Position numbers and translations under genes: made by a program. A DNA stretch of 49,896 bases from Polaromonas sp. (GTDB lineage Bacteria; Pseudomonadota; Gammaproteobacteria; Burkholderiales; Burkholderiaceae_C), in contig NZ_JABBPF010000027.1 in NCBI RefSeq assembly GCF_012927415.1, positions 1 to 49,896 of the forward strand, given 5' to 3'. The notes beneath the pieces were generated by a model. It had not been told where the DNA came from. It saw nothing but the letters and a program-made list of their open reading frames with translations, and searched no databases. Shown here in pieces: positions 42,670 to 49,896 of this stretch; the first letter of the stretch is position 1, and each line of letters opens with the position of its first letter.

Positions 42670-43032
42670 ATGAAAAGAAATTCCTTAAACGGCGGCCTCG
42701 TCTATTCAACAGAAGCCGGCAGAATGTGCCCCGGCTGCCGGTCTCCCATCGATGGCTGCATTTGCAAACAGGCAAATGTATTGCCAAAAACCGACGGCGT
42801 GGTGCGTGTTTCCAGAAACACAAAGGGCCGCGGTGGTAAAACCGTGACCCTCGTCAAGGGACTGGCGCTTGACGAAGTTGCGCTGGTGCAACTGGGCAAG
42901 CAGCTTCGGTCGGCCTGCGGCACTGGCGGCACGGTGAAAGACGGCGTGATAGAAGTGCAGGGCGATCACACAGCACAAGTCATGCTGACGCTGCAAAAGC
43001 TAGCTTATGTCGTGAAACAGACGGGCGCCTGA
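42670..43032 (+). CDS. Sui1/YciH-like translation initiation factor
   Basis: A 120-residue protein of the eIF1/Sui1 family. It has CPGCRSPIDGCICKQ near the N-terminus (a CxxC pair) and the Sui1 core VRVSRNTKGRGGKTVTLVKG then LRSACGTGGTVKDGVIEVQG. In bacteria YciH weakens initiation fidelity control in vitro; its physiological role is unclear. ATG 42670 gives a family-typical start. It lies 67 bp after the FHA gene and may be a separate unit. Confidence 0.93.
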   Translation: MKRNSLNGGLVYSTEAGRMCPGCRSPIDGCICKQANVLPKTDGVVRVSRNTKGRGGKTVTLVKGLALDEVALVQLGKQLRSACGTGGTVKDGVIEVQGDHTAQVMLTLQKLAYVVKQTGA

Positions 43033-43136
43033 ATGATTGCAACCTCGATTCGGGGCAGAAATTGGCGCGCCGCCGCCTACAGTGCTTCAGCCCGGCAAGC
43101 TGGAGCAACGATATACCGTAGCGGCTCGGCGGTGCC

Positions 43137-43349
43137 ATGAGTCCAGAAGACCTGCCTTTGCTGCTCAGCCGCGTCATGCCTTTCGGCAAATACCAAGGGC
43201 GGCCTATCGCCGACCTGCCCGGCAACTACCTGAACTGGTTCGCCCGGGAAGGCTTTCCCGAGGGTGAAATCGGCCGCCTGCTGGCGCTGATGCACGAGAT
43301 CGACCACAACGGTCTGTCGTCGTTGCTGGAGCCGTTGCGCAGGCGTTGA
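43137..43349 (+). CDS. DUF3820 family protein
   Basis: A 70-residue protein. The core VMPFGKYQGRPIADLPGNYL then NWFAREGFPEGEIGRLLALM matches the DUF3820 family (annotated as putative quorum-sensing-regulated virulence factor in some bacteria). The role is not known. It starts 104 bp after the Sui1-like gene. ATG 43137 is the natural start; no strong SD is visible. Confidence 0.85.
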   Translation: MSPEDLPLLLSRVMPFGKYQGRPIADLPGNYLNWFAREGFPEGEIGRLLALMHEIDHNGLSSLLEPLRRR

Positions 43350-43427
43350 CAACGCGGGGCCGACACGCCCGCGATGTATCCGGACCAGGCGAAGTTTTTA
43401 AAAATACGCTCTTCCAAAAAGTTGTTT

Positions 43428-43482
43428 GCTATTATAAAAATAGCATACAAAGACCGTATCTGCTGGACATGGCGTGATTTTT
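43428..43482 (+). repeat. Dispersed palindrome-headed repeat, copy F
   Basis: GCTATTATAAAAATAGC (43428-43444), ACCGTATCTG then CTGGAC at 43463-43468 (35 nt from the first G), then ATGGCGTGATTTTT. It is a well-preserved copy, about 80 bp after the DUF3820 stop. Confidence 0.78.
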
Positions 43483-43625
43483 ACTGAAGGCAGGATTGCA
43501 GGAGCCAGTTCCGTGGCCTTTTTTTCTGAAACGCCAGCCGCAAGCCGCCAGCCGCCAGCCTGTTGGGCCTGCCCGTGCCGGTCGCGGTTTACCGCCTGTT
43601 TTTTGATTCGCTGGCAGTGCTGCAG

Positions 43626-43649
43626 CTGCCCCGGTTTTTAACGGGGCAG
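43626..43649 (-). terminator. Hairpin 3' of the amino-acid ABC operon
   Basis: CTGCCCCG (43626-43633) pairs perfectly with CGGGGCAG (43642-43649) around an 8-nt loop rich in T. It lies 23 bp after the stop of the minus-strand ATPase gene. No T run follows on that strand, so a role in mRNA 3'-end stability is as likely as termination. Confidence 0.4.
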
Positions 43650-43671
43650 GTCGGCGCAGCGTGGTGGCGCG

Positions 43672-44403
43672 CTACAGCACCTTGCTGAGAAACTTTCGCG
43701 TGCGCTCTTCCCGGGGGTGGTCAAAAAGGCTGGCCGGTGTGCCTTCTTCCACCACCATGCCCTCATCGATAAAGATCACCCGGTCGGCCACCTGGCGGGC
43801 AAAACCCATCTCGTGCGTCACCACCACCATGGTCATGCCTTCTTCGGCCAGGTTCTGCATGACGGCCAGCACCTCGCCGACCATTTCCGGGTCCAGCGCT
43901 GAGGTGGGCTCGTCAAAAAGCATGATCAGCGGCTGCATCGCCAACGCGCGGGCAATCGCCACGCGCTGCTGCTGGCCGCCCGACAGCTGGTTCGGGTAAG
44001 CGTCGATCTTGTCGATCAGGCCGACCTTTTCCAGCAGTTCGCTGGCGCGCAGTCGGGCCTGCACGGCGGTAAGGCCGCGCACCTTGGTGGGCGCCAGCGT
44101 GATGTTTTCCAGCACCGTCTTGTGCGGAAACAGATTGAAGCGCTGAAACACCATGCCGATTTCCGAGCGCAGCGCATCGACATCGGTCCTGGGCTCATGC
44201 ACCGACACCCCATGCACCAATACCTCGCCGCCCGAGGCGTCCTCCAGCCCGTTCAGGCACCTGAGAAACGTGCTCTTGCCAGAACCCGAAGGGCCAATCA
44301 CGCACACCACCTCCGAGGTCTTGATGGTGCAGTCAATGCCGCGCAATACCTGAAGAGAGCCGAATTGCTTGGTCAGCCCGTTAACGCGAATCACCTCGTC
44401 CAT
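43672..44403 (-). CDS. Polar amino-acid ABC transporter, ATP-binding protein
   Basis: A 243-residue ATPase. Walker [12 protein letters not shown] (about 37-47), signature [15 protein letters not shown], Walker [15 protein letters not shown] and H-loop VVTHEMGFA are all present. It matches the GlnQ/HisP/ArtP group that powers uptake of amino acids. Its start overlaps the permease 3' end by 23 bp, so it is third in the operon binding protein - permease - ATPase. The amino acid cannot be read from the sequence. Confidence 0.93.
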   Translation of the reverse strand: MDEVIRVNGLTKQFGSLQVLRGIDCTIKTSEVVCVIGPSGSGKSTFLRCLNGLEDASGGEVLVHGVSVHEPRTDVDALRSEIGMVFQRFNLFPHKTVLENITLAPTKVRGLTAVQARLRASELLEKVGLIDKIDAYPNQLSGGQQQRVAIARALAMQPLIMLFDEPTSALDPEMVGEVLAVMQNLAEEGMTMVVVTHEMGFARQVADRVIFIDEGMVVEEGTPASLFDHPREERTRKFLSKVL

Positions 44404-45148
44404 AACGATCCTCCAGTTTTTTCACGCCATAGGCCAGCGCCAGGGTCAGCACCCAGTACATGAGCGAAATCGTGAGATAGGGTTCCCAGTAGCGGGAATA
44501 AGCCCCCGCCACGGTGCGCGCGGCATAAGCCAGTTCGGCCAGGCCAATGGCCGAGATCAGCGACGAGTCCTTGAGCAGGGAAATCGCGTTGTTGCCCAGC
44601 GGCGGGAGCATGCGGCGAAAGGCCTGCGGCAGCACGATGTGGTACATGGTGCGCGGAAAAGACAGGCCCAGGGAACGCGAAGCTTCCACCTGACCGCGAT
44701 CAATCGACTGAATTCCGGCGCGGAAAATCTCCGAAATATAGGCCCCCGAATTGAGCGTCAGCGCCACCACGCCCGACAGGAAAGCGCCATAGTTTTGCTT
44801 CAGGTAGCGCGCGGTCTCGCCCGAGATCAGCAGGCCATCGGTCGGATTGACAAACAGCGGCAGCACCGCAAAGTGAATCAGCAAGATTTGCACAAACAGC
44901 GGCGTGCCACGAAAAAAGCTGACGTAGACCGTGGCCGGCCAGCGCAGGGCGTATCTGCACAGCTGCCTGGCCGGCGCATGGCGCGCTTCGGCCACGCGCG
45001 CCAGTCCAATCGCCAGACCCAGCGCCGTTCCCTGCACGATGCAGATCAGCGTGACGGCAACGGTCATTTGCAGACCCCGCCAGAACAGGACGGCGTATTC
45101 CGAGATGATGTCGGCGCGGAACCAGCCGAACCAGAGAACTTGCTCCAT
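44381..45148 (-). CDS. Polar amino-acid ABC transporter, permease
   Basis: A 255-residue membrane protein with about five helices and a His/Glu/Gln/Arg-type permease domain. The EAA loop that docks on the ATPase is visible as [37 protein letters not shown] is the conserved first-half motif. The single permease gene implies a homodimer. It begins 21 bp after the binding-protein gene and overlaps the ATPase gene. Confidence 0.92.
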   Translation of the reverse strand: MEQVLWFGWFRADIISEYAVLFWRGLQMTVAVTLICIVQGTALGLAIGLARVAEARHAPARQLCRYALRWPATVYVSFFRGTPLFVQILLIHFAVLPLFVNPTDGLLISGETARYLKQNYGAFLSGVVALTLNSGAYISEIFRAGIQSIDRGQVEASRSLGLSFPRTMYHIVLPQAFRRMLPPLGNNAISLLKDSSLISAIGLAELAYAARTVAGAYSRYWEPYLTISLMYWVLTLALAYGVKKLEDRYGRGDSR

Positions 45149-45169
45149 GAAGTGAAGACTGCTTGGTGC

Positions 45170-45937
45170 TTATTGGGCAGGCAGCGTGGGCGCTTCGGCC
45201 TGGAACCACTTTTTGTAGATTCGCGCGTAGCTGCCATCGGCCTTGACGGCGGCCAGGCCGGTGTTCAGCTTGTCGAGCAGCGCCTTGTTGCCCTGTTTGA
45301 CGACAATGCCGAAAAACTCCTTGGCGAAACCCGGGTCGCTCACGGTTTTCAGCTCTTTGTGTTCCTGCACGCGAAAGGCAATCACGCCGTTGTCGCCGAT
45401 GGCTGCGTCCAGGCCGTTGTTGACCAGCTCGGAAATCACAACAGGCGTGCTCTCGAAGCGGCGGATGTCGGGGCTGGTTTTTCCGAATTCGCGCGACGCG
45501 ATGTCGTCACCCGTGCTGCCATTGACGACGCCGATTTTCTTGCCGGCGAGGTCCTTGAGGCTTTTAACGCTGCTGTTTTGCTGCACGGCGATCAGCTGGC
45601 GGGCTTCAAAGTAGGGCATGGTGAAGTCATACGACTGCTTACGCTTGTCATTGATGGTGACGCCGGAGATGACCAGGTCGATGTCGCCGTTGTTCAGGGA
45701 GGCGAAGATGCCGGTCCAGGGCGTGTTGACGATCCTGATCTGCAGACCGGCTTTCTGGGCGACGGCCTTGATCATGTCCACGTCATAGCCAACGATTTCC
45801 TTGGTCGGGCTTTCGTAGGCGAAGGGGCGGTAGGTGGCGCTGGAGCCGACGATGAGCTCCTTGTTCTGGGCCTGGGCGCTAGCCACGGTCAAGACGATCA
45901 GGCTGGCCGTCGCGGCAACTTTATGCAGGAGGTTCAT
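45170..45937 (-). CDS. Amino-acid ABC transporter, periplasmic binding protein
   Basis: A 255-residue secreted binding protein. The signal peptide ends VASAQAQ, followed by the family-3 solute-binding fold: KELIVGSSATYRPFAYES, IVGYDVDMIKAVAQKAGLQI, and DLVISGVTINDKRKQSYDFT. It captures a polar amino acid (Gln, Glu, Arg, Lys or His group) and delivers it to the adjacent permease. It is the first gene of the operon and lies divergent from phoD, with 176 bp between starts for both promoters. Confidence 0.93.
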   Translation of the reverse strand: MNLLHKVAATASLIVLTVASAQAQNKELIVGSSATYRPFAYESPTKEIVGYDVDMIKAVAQKAGLQIRIVNTPWTGIFASLNNGDIDLVISGVTINDKRKQSYDFTMPYFEARQLIAVQQNSSVKSLKDLAGKKIGVVNGSTGDDIASREFGKTSPDIRRFESTPVVISELVNNGLDAAIGDNGVIAFRVQEHKELKTVSDPGFAKEFFGIVVKQGNKALLDKLNTGLAAVKADGSYARIYKKWFQAEAPTLPAQ

Positions 45938-46113
45938 GGTAAAACTAAAGAGTTGAGTGGATGAGTTCTGGCGCCTCTGTCACAGGGGCAAAAACAGGGT
46001 ACGCAATGGTAACGCGTGCCCAGCCCGGTCTGGCATGGCGTTTTACCCGATGGCAGCCCGCAGCGTGAGGAAGCGGCCCGGCACGTCAATAATGCAGTCA
46101 GGAGTTTCCCCTC

Positions 46114-47697
46114 ATGAGCCTGCCCGATCGATCCACCCGCCGCCGCCTTTTGCAGCTTGCCGCTGGCAGCGCGGCCACCCTCTGGCTGCCACGCAGCGCC
46201 TGGAGCCAGCTTCGTCTGGACAGCCATCCTTTCCCGCTCGGTGTCGCGAGCGGCTCACCGACATCCGACTCGGTGGTGTTGTGGACCCGGCTCATGATGC
46301 CCGAACTCTCCGCCCCGGCCCGGCAGCGCCAAGCCGTGACGGTGCGGTGGGAAGTTGCGCATGACGAGCAGTTCACGCGCCGGGTGCAAGGCGGGCAGGC
46401 GCAGGCCCAAGCGGAGCTGGCGCATTCCGTGCATGTGGAGGTGCAGGGTCTGCTGCCAGACCGCTGGTATTTTTACCGCTTCATGGTGGGCGATGCCGTC
46501 AGCGCCACTGGCCGCACGCGGACCTTTCCGGCGTTCGATGCGCTGGTGGCGCGCATGCGTCTGGCTTACGCTTCGTGCCAGCACTGGCAGCATGGCTACT
46601 TCAGTGCCTACCGCCACATGCTGGCTGAAAACCCTGACCTGGTGCTTTTTCTCGGCGACTACATCTACGAATACCCGAACAGCAAAACCCCGGTTCGGCC
46701 GGCCACTGGCGGCTGGTTGCTGACGCTGGAAGACTATCGGCAGCGCTACGCCCTTTACAAAAGTGATGCCGATTTGCAGGCGATGCACCAAGCCTGCCCA
46801 TGGCTGCTGACATGGGACGACCATGAGGTGCAAAACGACTATGCCGGCAGCCAGGAAGGGCGGAGCGGTGCGCCCAACCTTGACTTCGCCGCTCGCCGCG
46901 CCGCCGCTTACCAGGCTTTTTATGAACACATGCCGATTCGCGCTTCCGTGCTCACGCAGGCCATGGCCGGGCTGGCGACGGGGGCCGAGATGCGCATTTA
47001 CAGCCGGGTGCGCTACGGCCAGCTGGCCTCGTTCTACATGCTCGATGCGCGCCAGTACAGGGACCCGCAGGTTTGCACCACGGGCGGCAAAAAAGGCTCT
47101 GCCACGCTCGACCCGGCGACCTGCGCCGAATGGAGTAATCCAGCCCGTAGCCTGCTGGGCATGAATCAGGAGCGCTGGCTTGATGCCGAGTTTGGCAAGT
47201 CTGGCCGGCAGTGGAATGTGCTGGGACAGCAGAGCTTGCTGGGGCAGCGTGATTTTCGGGCCGGTCCCGGCCAGATGCTGTGGAACGATGGCTGGGACGG
47301 CTACAGCGCCGCGCGCACGCGCCTTACAGGTTCCCTGCAAAAAAATGGGGTGGCCAACCCGGTGGTGCTGGGCGGCGACGTGCATGAAAACTGGGTCGGG
47401 CAGATCAAGGCCGATTACTCTGTCGCTGGCAGCGCTGCCGTCGGCGTGGAGTTTTGCGGCACCAGTATTACCTCGCACTCGGGCGGCAATGACAAGACCG
47501 CCGAGCGCCTCGCCGAGAACCCGCATTTCGTGTTTGCCGATGCCGAGCGAAAGGGTTATGGTGTGGTGGATTTCACGCCACGGCAGCTGACCACGACCTT
47601 GCGCGTGGTTGACGATGTGCGGCGGCCAGTGACGGCGATTGAAACACTGGCCGCTTTCACGGTCGAGGCCGGCCGCCCGGTCGTTGAAAGGGTTTGA
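46114..47697 (+). CDS. phoD: PhoD-type alkaline phosphatase
   Basis: A 527-residue periplasmic phosphodi/monoesterase. The Tat signal is clear (STRRRLLQLAAGSAATLWLP, twin Arg). The N-terminal PhoD domain has FPLGVASGSPTSDSVVLWTR. The metallophosphatase has SCQHWQHGYF, VLFLGDYIYEY, WDDHEVQNDY and GGDVHENW, which carry the Fe/Ca-binding Asp, Cys and His residues of PhoD. It releases phosphate from diesters and is often induced by phosphate limitation; no Pho box was identified. It is monocistronic. Confidence 0.95.
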   Translation: MSLPDRSTRRRLLQLAAGSAATLWLPRSAWSQLRLDSHPFPLGVASGSPTSDSVVLWTRLMMPELSAPARQRQAVTVRWEVAHDEQFTRRVQGGQAQAQAELAHSVHVEVQGLLPDRWYFYRFMVGDAVSATGRTRTFPAFDALVARMRLAYASCQHWQHGYFSAYRHMLAENPDLVLFLGDYIYEYPNSKTPVRPATGGWLLTLEDYRQRYALYKSDADLQAMHQACPWLLTWDDHEVQNDYAGSQEGRSGAPNLDFAARRAAAYQAFYEHMPIRASVLTQAMAGLATGAEMRIYSRVRYGQLASFYMLDARQYRDPQVCTTGGKKGSATLDPATCAEWSNPARSLLGMNQERWLDAEFGKSGRQWNVLGQQSLLGQRDFRAGPGQMLWNDGWDGYSAARTRLTGSLQKNGVANPVVLGGDVHENWVGQIKADYSVAGSAAVGVEFCGTSITSHSGGNDKTAERLAENPHFVFADAERKGYGVVDFTPRQLTTTLRVVDDVRRPVTAIETLAAFTVEAGRPVVERV

Positions 47698-47703
47698 ACG
47701 GAT

Positions 47704-47743
47704 CAGTCGCCCCTTGAGCGACCCGACTGAGTCTGCCGTTTTT
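47704..47743 (+). terminator. Weak terminator-like hairpin after phoD
   Basis: CAGTCG (47704-47709) pairs with CGACTG (47724-47729), and a T run follows about 10 nt later (47739-47743). The gap between stem and T run makes it a poor intrinsic terminator. Confidence 0.3.
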
Positions 47744-47759
47744 GCCTGAAAATACAGTG

Positions 47760-48050
47760 ATGAGCAGTTTGGGTCATATTCGAATCAAGATGTACAGAAC
47801 CGTGGCGCGCCAGCTTCACGGCGTGGTGCCGTGCTGGGTTTGCGGCGAACATGTCACGCCCGAGGCCGCAACGCTGGAGCACATCCGGGCGCTATGCGAG
47901 GGCGGCAGTAGCCACGCGGAGAATCTGGCCATCAGTCATGAAGTCTGTAACGGCCAGCGCCATGCGGCCGGCCGGGTTCCGGCCTCAAGGGCTGCGCCGG
48001 GCCAGGTGCTCAGGCGCCAGGCCTCGCTAACGGTGGCCGATGCCGCTTGA
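47760..48050 (+). CDS. Small HNH endonuclease-like protein
   Basis: A 96-residue protein dominated by one HNH motif: CWVCGEHVTPEAATLEHIRA, then CEGGSSHAENLAISHEVCNGQR. The His, Asn and His plus two Cys pairs match metal-binding HNH nucleases. It stands alone with no methylase, toxin-antitoxin partner or phage gene around it, so a restriction or homing role is not supported. I start at ATG 47760; an in-frame TTG at 47742 would add six residues. Confidence 0.8.
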   Translation: MSSLGHIRIKMYRTVARQLHGVVPCWVCGEHVTPEAATLEHIRALCEGGSSHAENLAISHEVCNGQRHAAGRVPASRAAPGQVLRRQASLTVADAA

Positions 48051-48063
48051 TGCAGGCTATTTT

Positions 48064-48102
48064 GGCAAGCGCAAATTTTTTAGACTTTATAACGCGCTTG
48101 CC
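48064..48102. promoter_or_regulatory. Perfect 9-bp inverted repeat upstream of DUF3422
   Basis: GGCAAGCGC (48064-48072) and GCGCTTGCC (48094-48102) are perfect inverted arms separated by 21 nt of AT-rich DNA that includes a -10-like TTTATAAC. They could be an operator or a hairpin. A nearby GCTATgaaaATAG (48124-48135) recalls the dispersed repeat in reverse orientation, but the match is incomplete. Confidence 0.35.
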
Positions 48103-48148
48103 GCTGCCCGACGGGTGGAAAGCGCTATGAAAATAGTAGTATCGCTTC

Positions 48149-49486
48149 ATGATTCCCACTCCGTCACCAGCATCCGCGCCCATCACCTACCTGCCGCCTG
48201 ACGACCCCCTGCGGGCTTCGCTGCACAACGAGGTGCATGCGCGACCCTCCGCCCGGGTGCGTTTGCCGGCGCTGATCGTCCATGTGGCCGTGCTGAACGC
48301 GGGCGTGACGCGCGAGCAGGAATGCGCGCATCTGCGGCTGCTGCCTGATCAGCAGGCATTGCCGCTGGACAGCCTGCACGGCAACTTTCTACGCCTGCCT
48401 TGCGGTCACTACACCGTCAAGTGGGAGCGTCACACCGAATTTACGCGTTACTCCATCGTGCAGACACTGCCCGCCGGTGCCTTGCTGGGCGCTCTCGAGC
48501 CTGAACTGATGAACGCGCCGGCGGTGGCGCCCGAGTGGCTGCGCGGCATTCCAGGGCGCACCGTCGCGGCGATCCAGCTGGCCATGGTGGCGGCGGATCT
48601 GTCGGACGAGGCGGTTCTGATGGCGCAGGCGCAGGCCTGGTTTGGCGGGCGCGCGGTGATTGCCTCGCAGCTCGGTAACGGGCATTCGTGGGCGCTGACC
48701 GAATTTCGCATCGGCAGCGATGGCTTTGAACGCATGCTGGTCATTGCGCGGCCGGGCACCACCGAAGGCCGCGCCGGCCGGATTTCACAGCGTTTGCTTG
48801 AACTGGAAATATACCGCCTGATGGCCTTGCGCGGCCTGCCGGTAGCCAAGCAGCTGGCGCCCATGCTGGCCGAGGCCGAAGGCGCGCTGGCTGATATCAC
48901 CGCCCGGCTTGAGAACAAGTCCGCCTCGGACCAGGAGCTGCTGGATACCCTGGTGTCTCTGGCGGCCCGCGTCGAGCGCGCCACGGCCGAGCATGTCTTC
49001 CGGTTCTCTGCCACGCGGGCTTACAACACGCTGGTGGCCCAGCGCATCACCGAGCTGCGTGAAAAAGCGATTCCGGGCACGCAGACGCTGGGCGAGTTCA
49101 TGCAGCACCGGCTTTCGCCCGCGATTGCCACGGTGGCCGCCACAGCGCAGCGCCTGGCGTCGCTGTCGGAGCGGGTCGCCCGCACCAGCGCGCTGTTGCG
49201 CACGCGGGTCGACATTGCGACCGAGATCCAAAACCAGCTGCTGCTTGAAAAACTCACGCGCGGACAGGAACTGCAGTTGCGCCTGCAGGCGACGGTCGAA
49301 GGGCTGTCGATTGCCGCGATTTCCTATTACGTCATCAGCCTGCTGCTTTACGGCGGCAAGGCCGCGAAGGCAGCGGGTGCGCCCATCAACCCGGAAATCT
49401 TTGCCGGCGCGCTGATTCCGCTGGTGCTTTGGGTAGTTTGGCGCGCCACGCGGCGCATTCATGCCAGGTTGCATGCAGTGGACTGA
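48149..49486 (+). CDS. DUF3422 family membrane protein
   Basis: A 445-residue protein. It starts YLPPDDPLRASLHNEVHARP, the DUF3422 N-terminal signature. The middle contains GRISQRLLELEIYRLMALRG and a long helical stretch (about 225-370). The C-terminus has two hydrophobic helices (ISYYVISLLLYGG and FAGALIPLVLWVVW). The function is unknown; members occur in many Proteobacteria, often near metal or respiratory genes. It is flanked by a 9-bp inverted repeat upstream and repeat copy G downstream. Confidence 0.88.
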   Translation: MIPTPSPASAPITYLPPDDPLRASLHNEVHARPSARVRLPALIVHVAVLNAGVTREQECAHLRLLPDQQALPLDSLHGNFLRLPCGHYTVKWERHTEFTRYSIVQTLPAGALLGALEPELMNAPAVAPEWLRGIPGRTVAAIQLAMVAADLSDEAVLMAQAQAWFGGRAVIASQLGNGHSWALTEFRIGSDGFERMLVIARPGTTEGRAGRISQRLLELEIYRLMALRGLPVAKQLAPMLAEAEGALADITARLENKSASDQELLDTLVSLAARVERATAEHVFRFSATRAYNTLVAQRITELREKAIPGTQTLGEFMQHRLSPAIATVAATAQRLASLSERVARTSALLRTRVDIATEIQNQLLLEKLTRGQELQLRLQATVEGLSIAAISYYVISLLLYGGKAAKAAGAPINPEIFAGALIPLVLWVVWRATRRIHARLHAVD

Positions 49487-49541
49487 AGCGCTATCGGGTG
49501 GCCTGAGCTGCGTAAAAGCAGCCAGCAAACGTCAGCACTAA

Positions 49542-49596
49542 GCTATGAATAAAATAGCTAACAATGCCGGTAAATACAGGACAAGACGCCGATTTC
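49542..49596 (+). repeat. Dispersed palindrome-headed repeat, copy G
   Basis: GCTATGAATAAAATAGC (49542-49558), GCCGGTAAATA then CAGGAC at 49577-49582 (35 nt on), then GACGCCGATTTC. It lies 55 bp after the DUF3422 stop, before a convergent gene. Confidence 0.76.
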
Positions 49597-49716
49597 TTGC
49601 CTGAATCGCCAAACAGGACCTCGCTGGGCCACCCCACCGCCTTAACGCATGCGGCTGGTCAACAGATGTTGAGGAGCCCGCCCCACGAGCCGGGCGCCGG
49701 TTTTACCGCTTGGTAC

Positions 49717-49896
49717 TCAATATGGAAATGTCCCAGTGAGATCCGCACCAATCGCGTTACTGAAATCTGCACCCCGAATCATCGCTGCACCCAGCTTTGC
49801 ACCAGTTAGATCTGCAAACTGGAAGTTCGCGCCCTGCAATAATGTGATTTGGAGGTTCGCGTTCTGCAAATTTGCGCTCCGCAAGTTCGCGTTCTG
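49717..49896 (-). CDS. Pentapeptide-repeat protein, C-terminal end (5' end outside window)
   Basis: The minus strand is open from the window edge to the TGA at 49717-49719 and gives 59 residues. They read as consecutive A(N/D)LXX units: QNANL, RSANL, QNANL, QGANF, QFADL, TGAKL, RGADF, ending ADLTGTFPY. This is the C-terminus of a right-handed quadrilateral beta-helix, a fold found in DNA-gyrase-protecting and other binding proteins; the role is unknown. The N-terminus lies beyond the window. Confidence 0.8.
   Translation of the reverse strand, partial: QNANLRSANLQNANLQITLLQGANFQFADLTGAKLGAAMIRGADFSNAIGADLTGTFPY

Larger units (their letters stand above)
43350..43671. other. Intergenic region between DUF3820 and the ABC importer
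   Basis: No gene. It contains repeat copy F (43428-43482), short direct GCCGCCAGCC-type repeats (about 43540-43560), and an 8-bp hairpin (43626-43649). Confidence 0.5.

Noticed and set aside
44369-45964. 531-codon plus-strand frame across the ABC importer
   Set aside because: Three clear ABC genes on the other strand explain the region; the long frame comes from GC-rich codon bias.
46255-47526. 423-codon minus-strand frame opposite phoD
   Set aside because: Antisense shadow of a well-supported PhoD; no motifs.

Overview
The window looks like a chromosomal segment of a Betaproteobacterium of the order Burkholderiales, most likely family Comamonadaceae (a Polaromonas/Rhodoferax-like organism). 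The reasons are the fairly GC-rich coding sequence, the gene order yebC-purD-hemF-nadD-rsfS-rlmH-maf-rng, the Bpt/Aat pair, the DUF3422 and DUF4389 proteins and the style of intergenic repeats. The genus call is inference from gene content. I see no prophage, insertion sequence, CRISPR array or plasmid backbone.

Layout. 1-6237: the end of leuA, a PBP7-type endopeptidase, then a minus-strand run (HerA-like ATPase, upp, aat, bpt, IclR regulator). 6332-13759: a long plus-strand housekeeping run (yebC, purD, hemF, nadD, rsfS, rlmH, maf, rng). 13776-24345: an envelope region with a polysaccharide deacetylase, four glycosyltransferases, an O-antigen-ligase-like protein, msbA, and then tolB-pal-cpoB without tolQRA next to it. 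24397-29312: a YeeE/YedE transporter, tcdA, two tRNA-Lys genes, a thioredoxin-fold lipoprotein, serA and tRNA-Asn. 29717-34185: a GST-like protein, a small collagen-like lipoprotein and a class A PBP. 34441-43349: a mosaic of single genes (dienelactone hydrolase fused to a second domain, NYN-LOTUS protein, DUF4389, Usp, a decayed oxidase fragment, nth, an aminotransferase, a COG4315 lipoprotein, a cupredoxin-like protein, a tandem-FHA protein, a Sui1-like factor, DUF3820). 43672-49896: an amino-acid ABC importer, phoD, a small HNH protein, DUF3422, and the C-terminal end of a pentapeptide-repeat protein that runs off the window.

How the genes fit together. Much of the middle third serves the outer membrane: LPS sugar transfer, lipid A-core flipping, O-antigen ligation, Tol-Pal constriction and peptidoglycan synthesis coordination (CpoB, the class A PBP, the PBP7-like enzyme). 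The yebC-rng run serves nucleotide, haem and NAD synthesis and ribosome or RNA maturation.

The most unusual signal is not a gene. It is a dispersed, degenerate repeat of about 55-60 bp, found eight times on the plus strand. It starts with a 17-nt imperfect palindrome (GCTAT-N7-ATAGC). In six of the eight copies a CTGGAC-like box begins exactly 35 nt after the first G, followed by an (A/G)ATTT tract. Seven copies sit between genes, several touching a stop codon, and one lies in frame inside nadD. Other points of interest are the histone-H1-like tail on RsfS, the dienelactone hydrolase fusion, the collagen-like lipoprotein, a 24-nt promoter block shared by two tRNA loci, and a GC-rich repeat between rlmH and maf.
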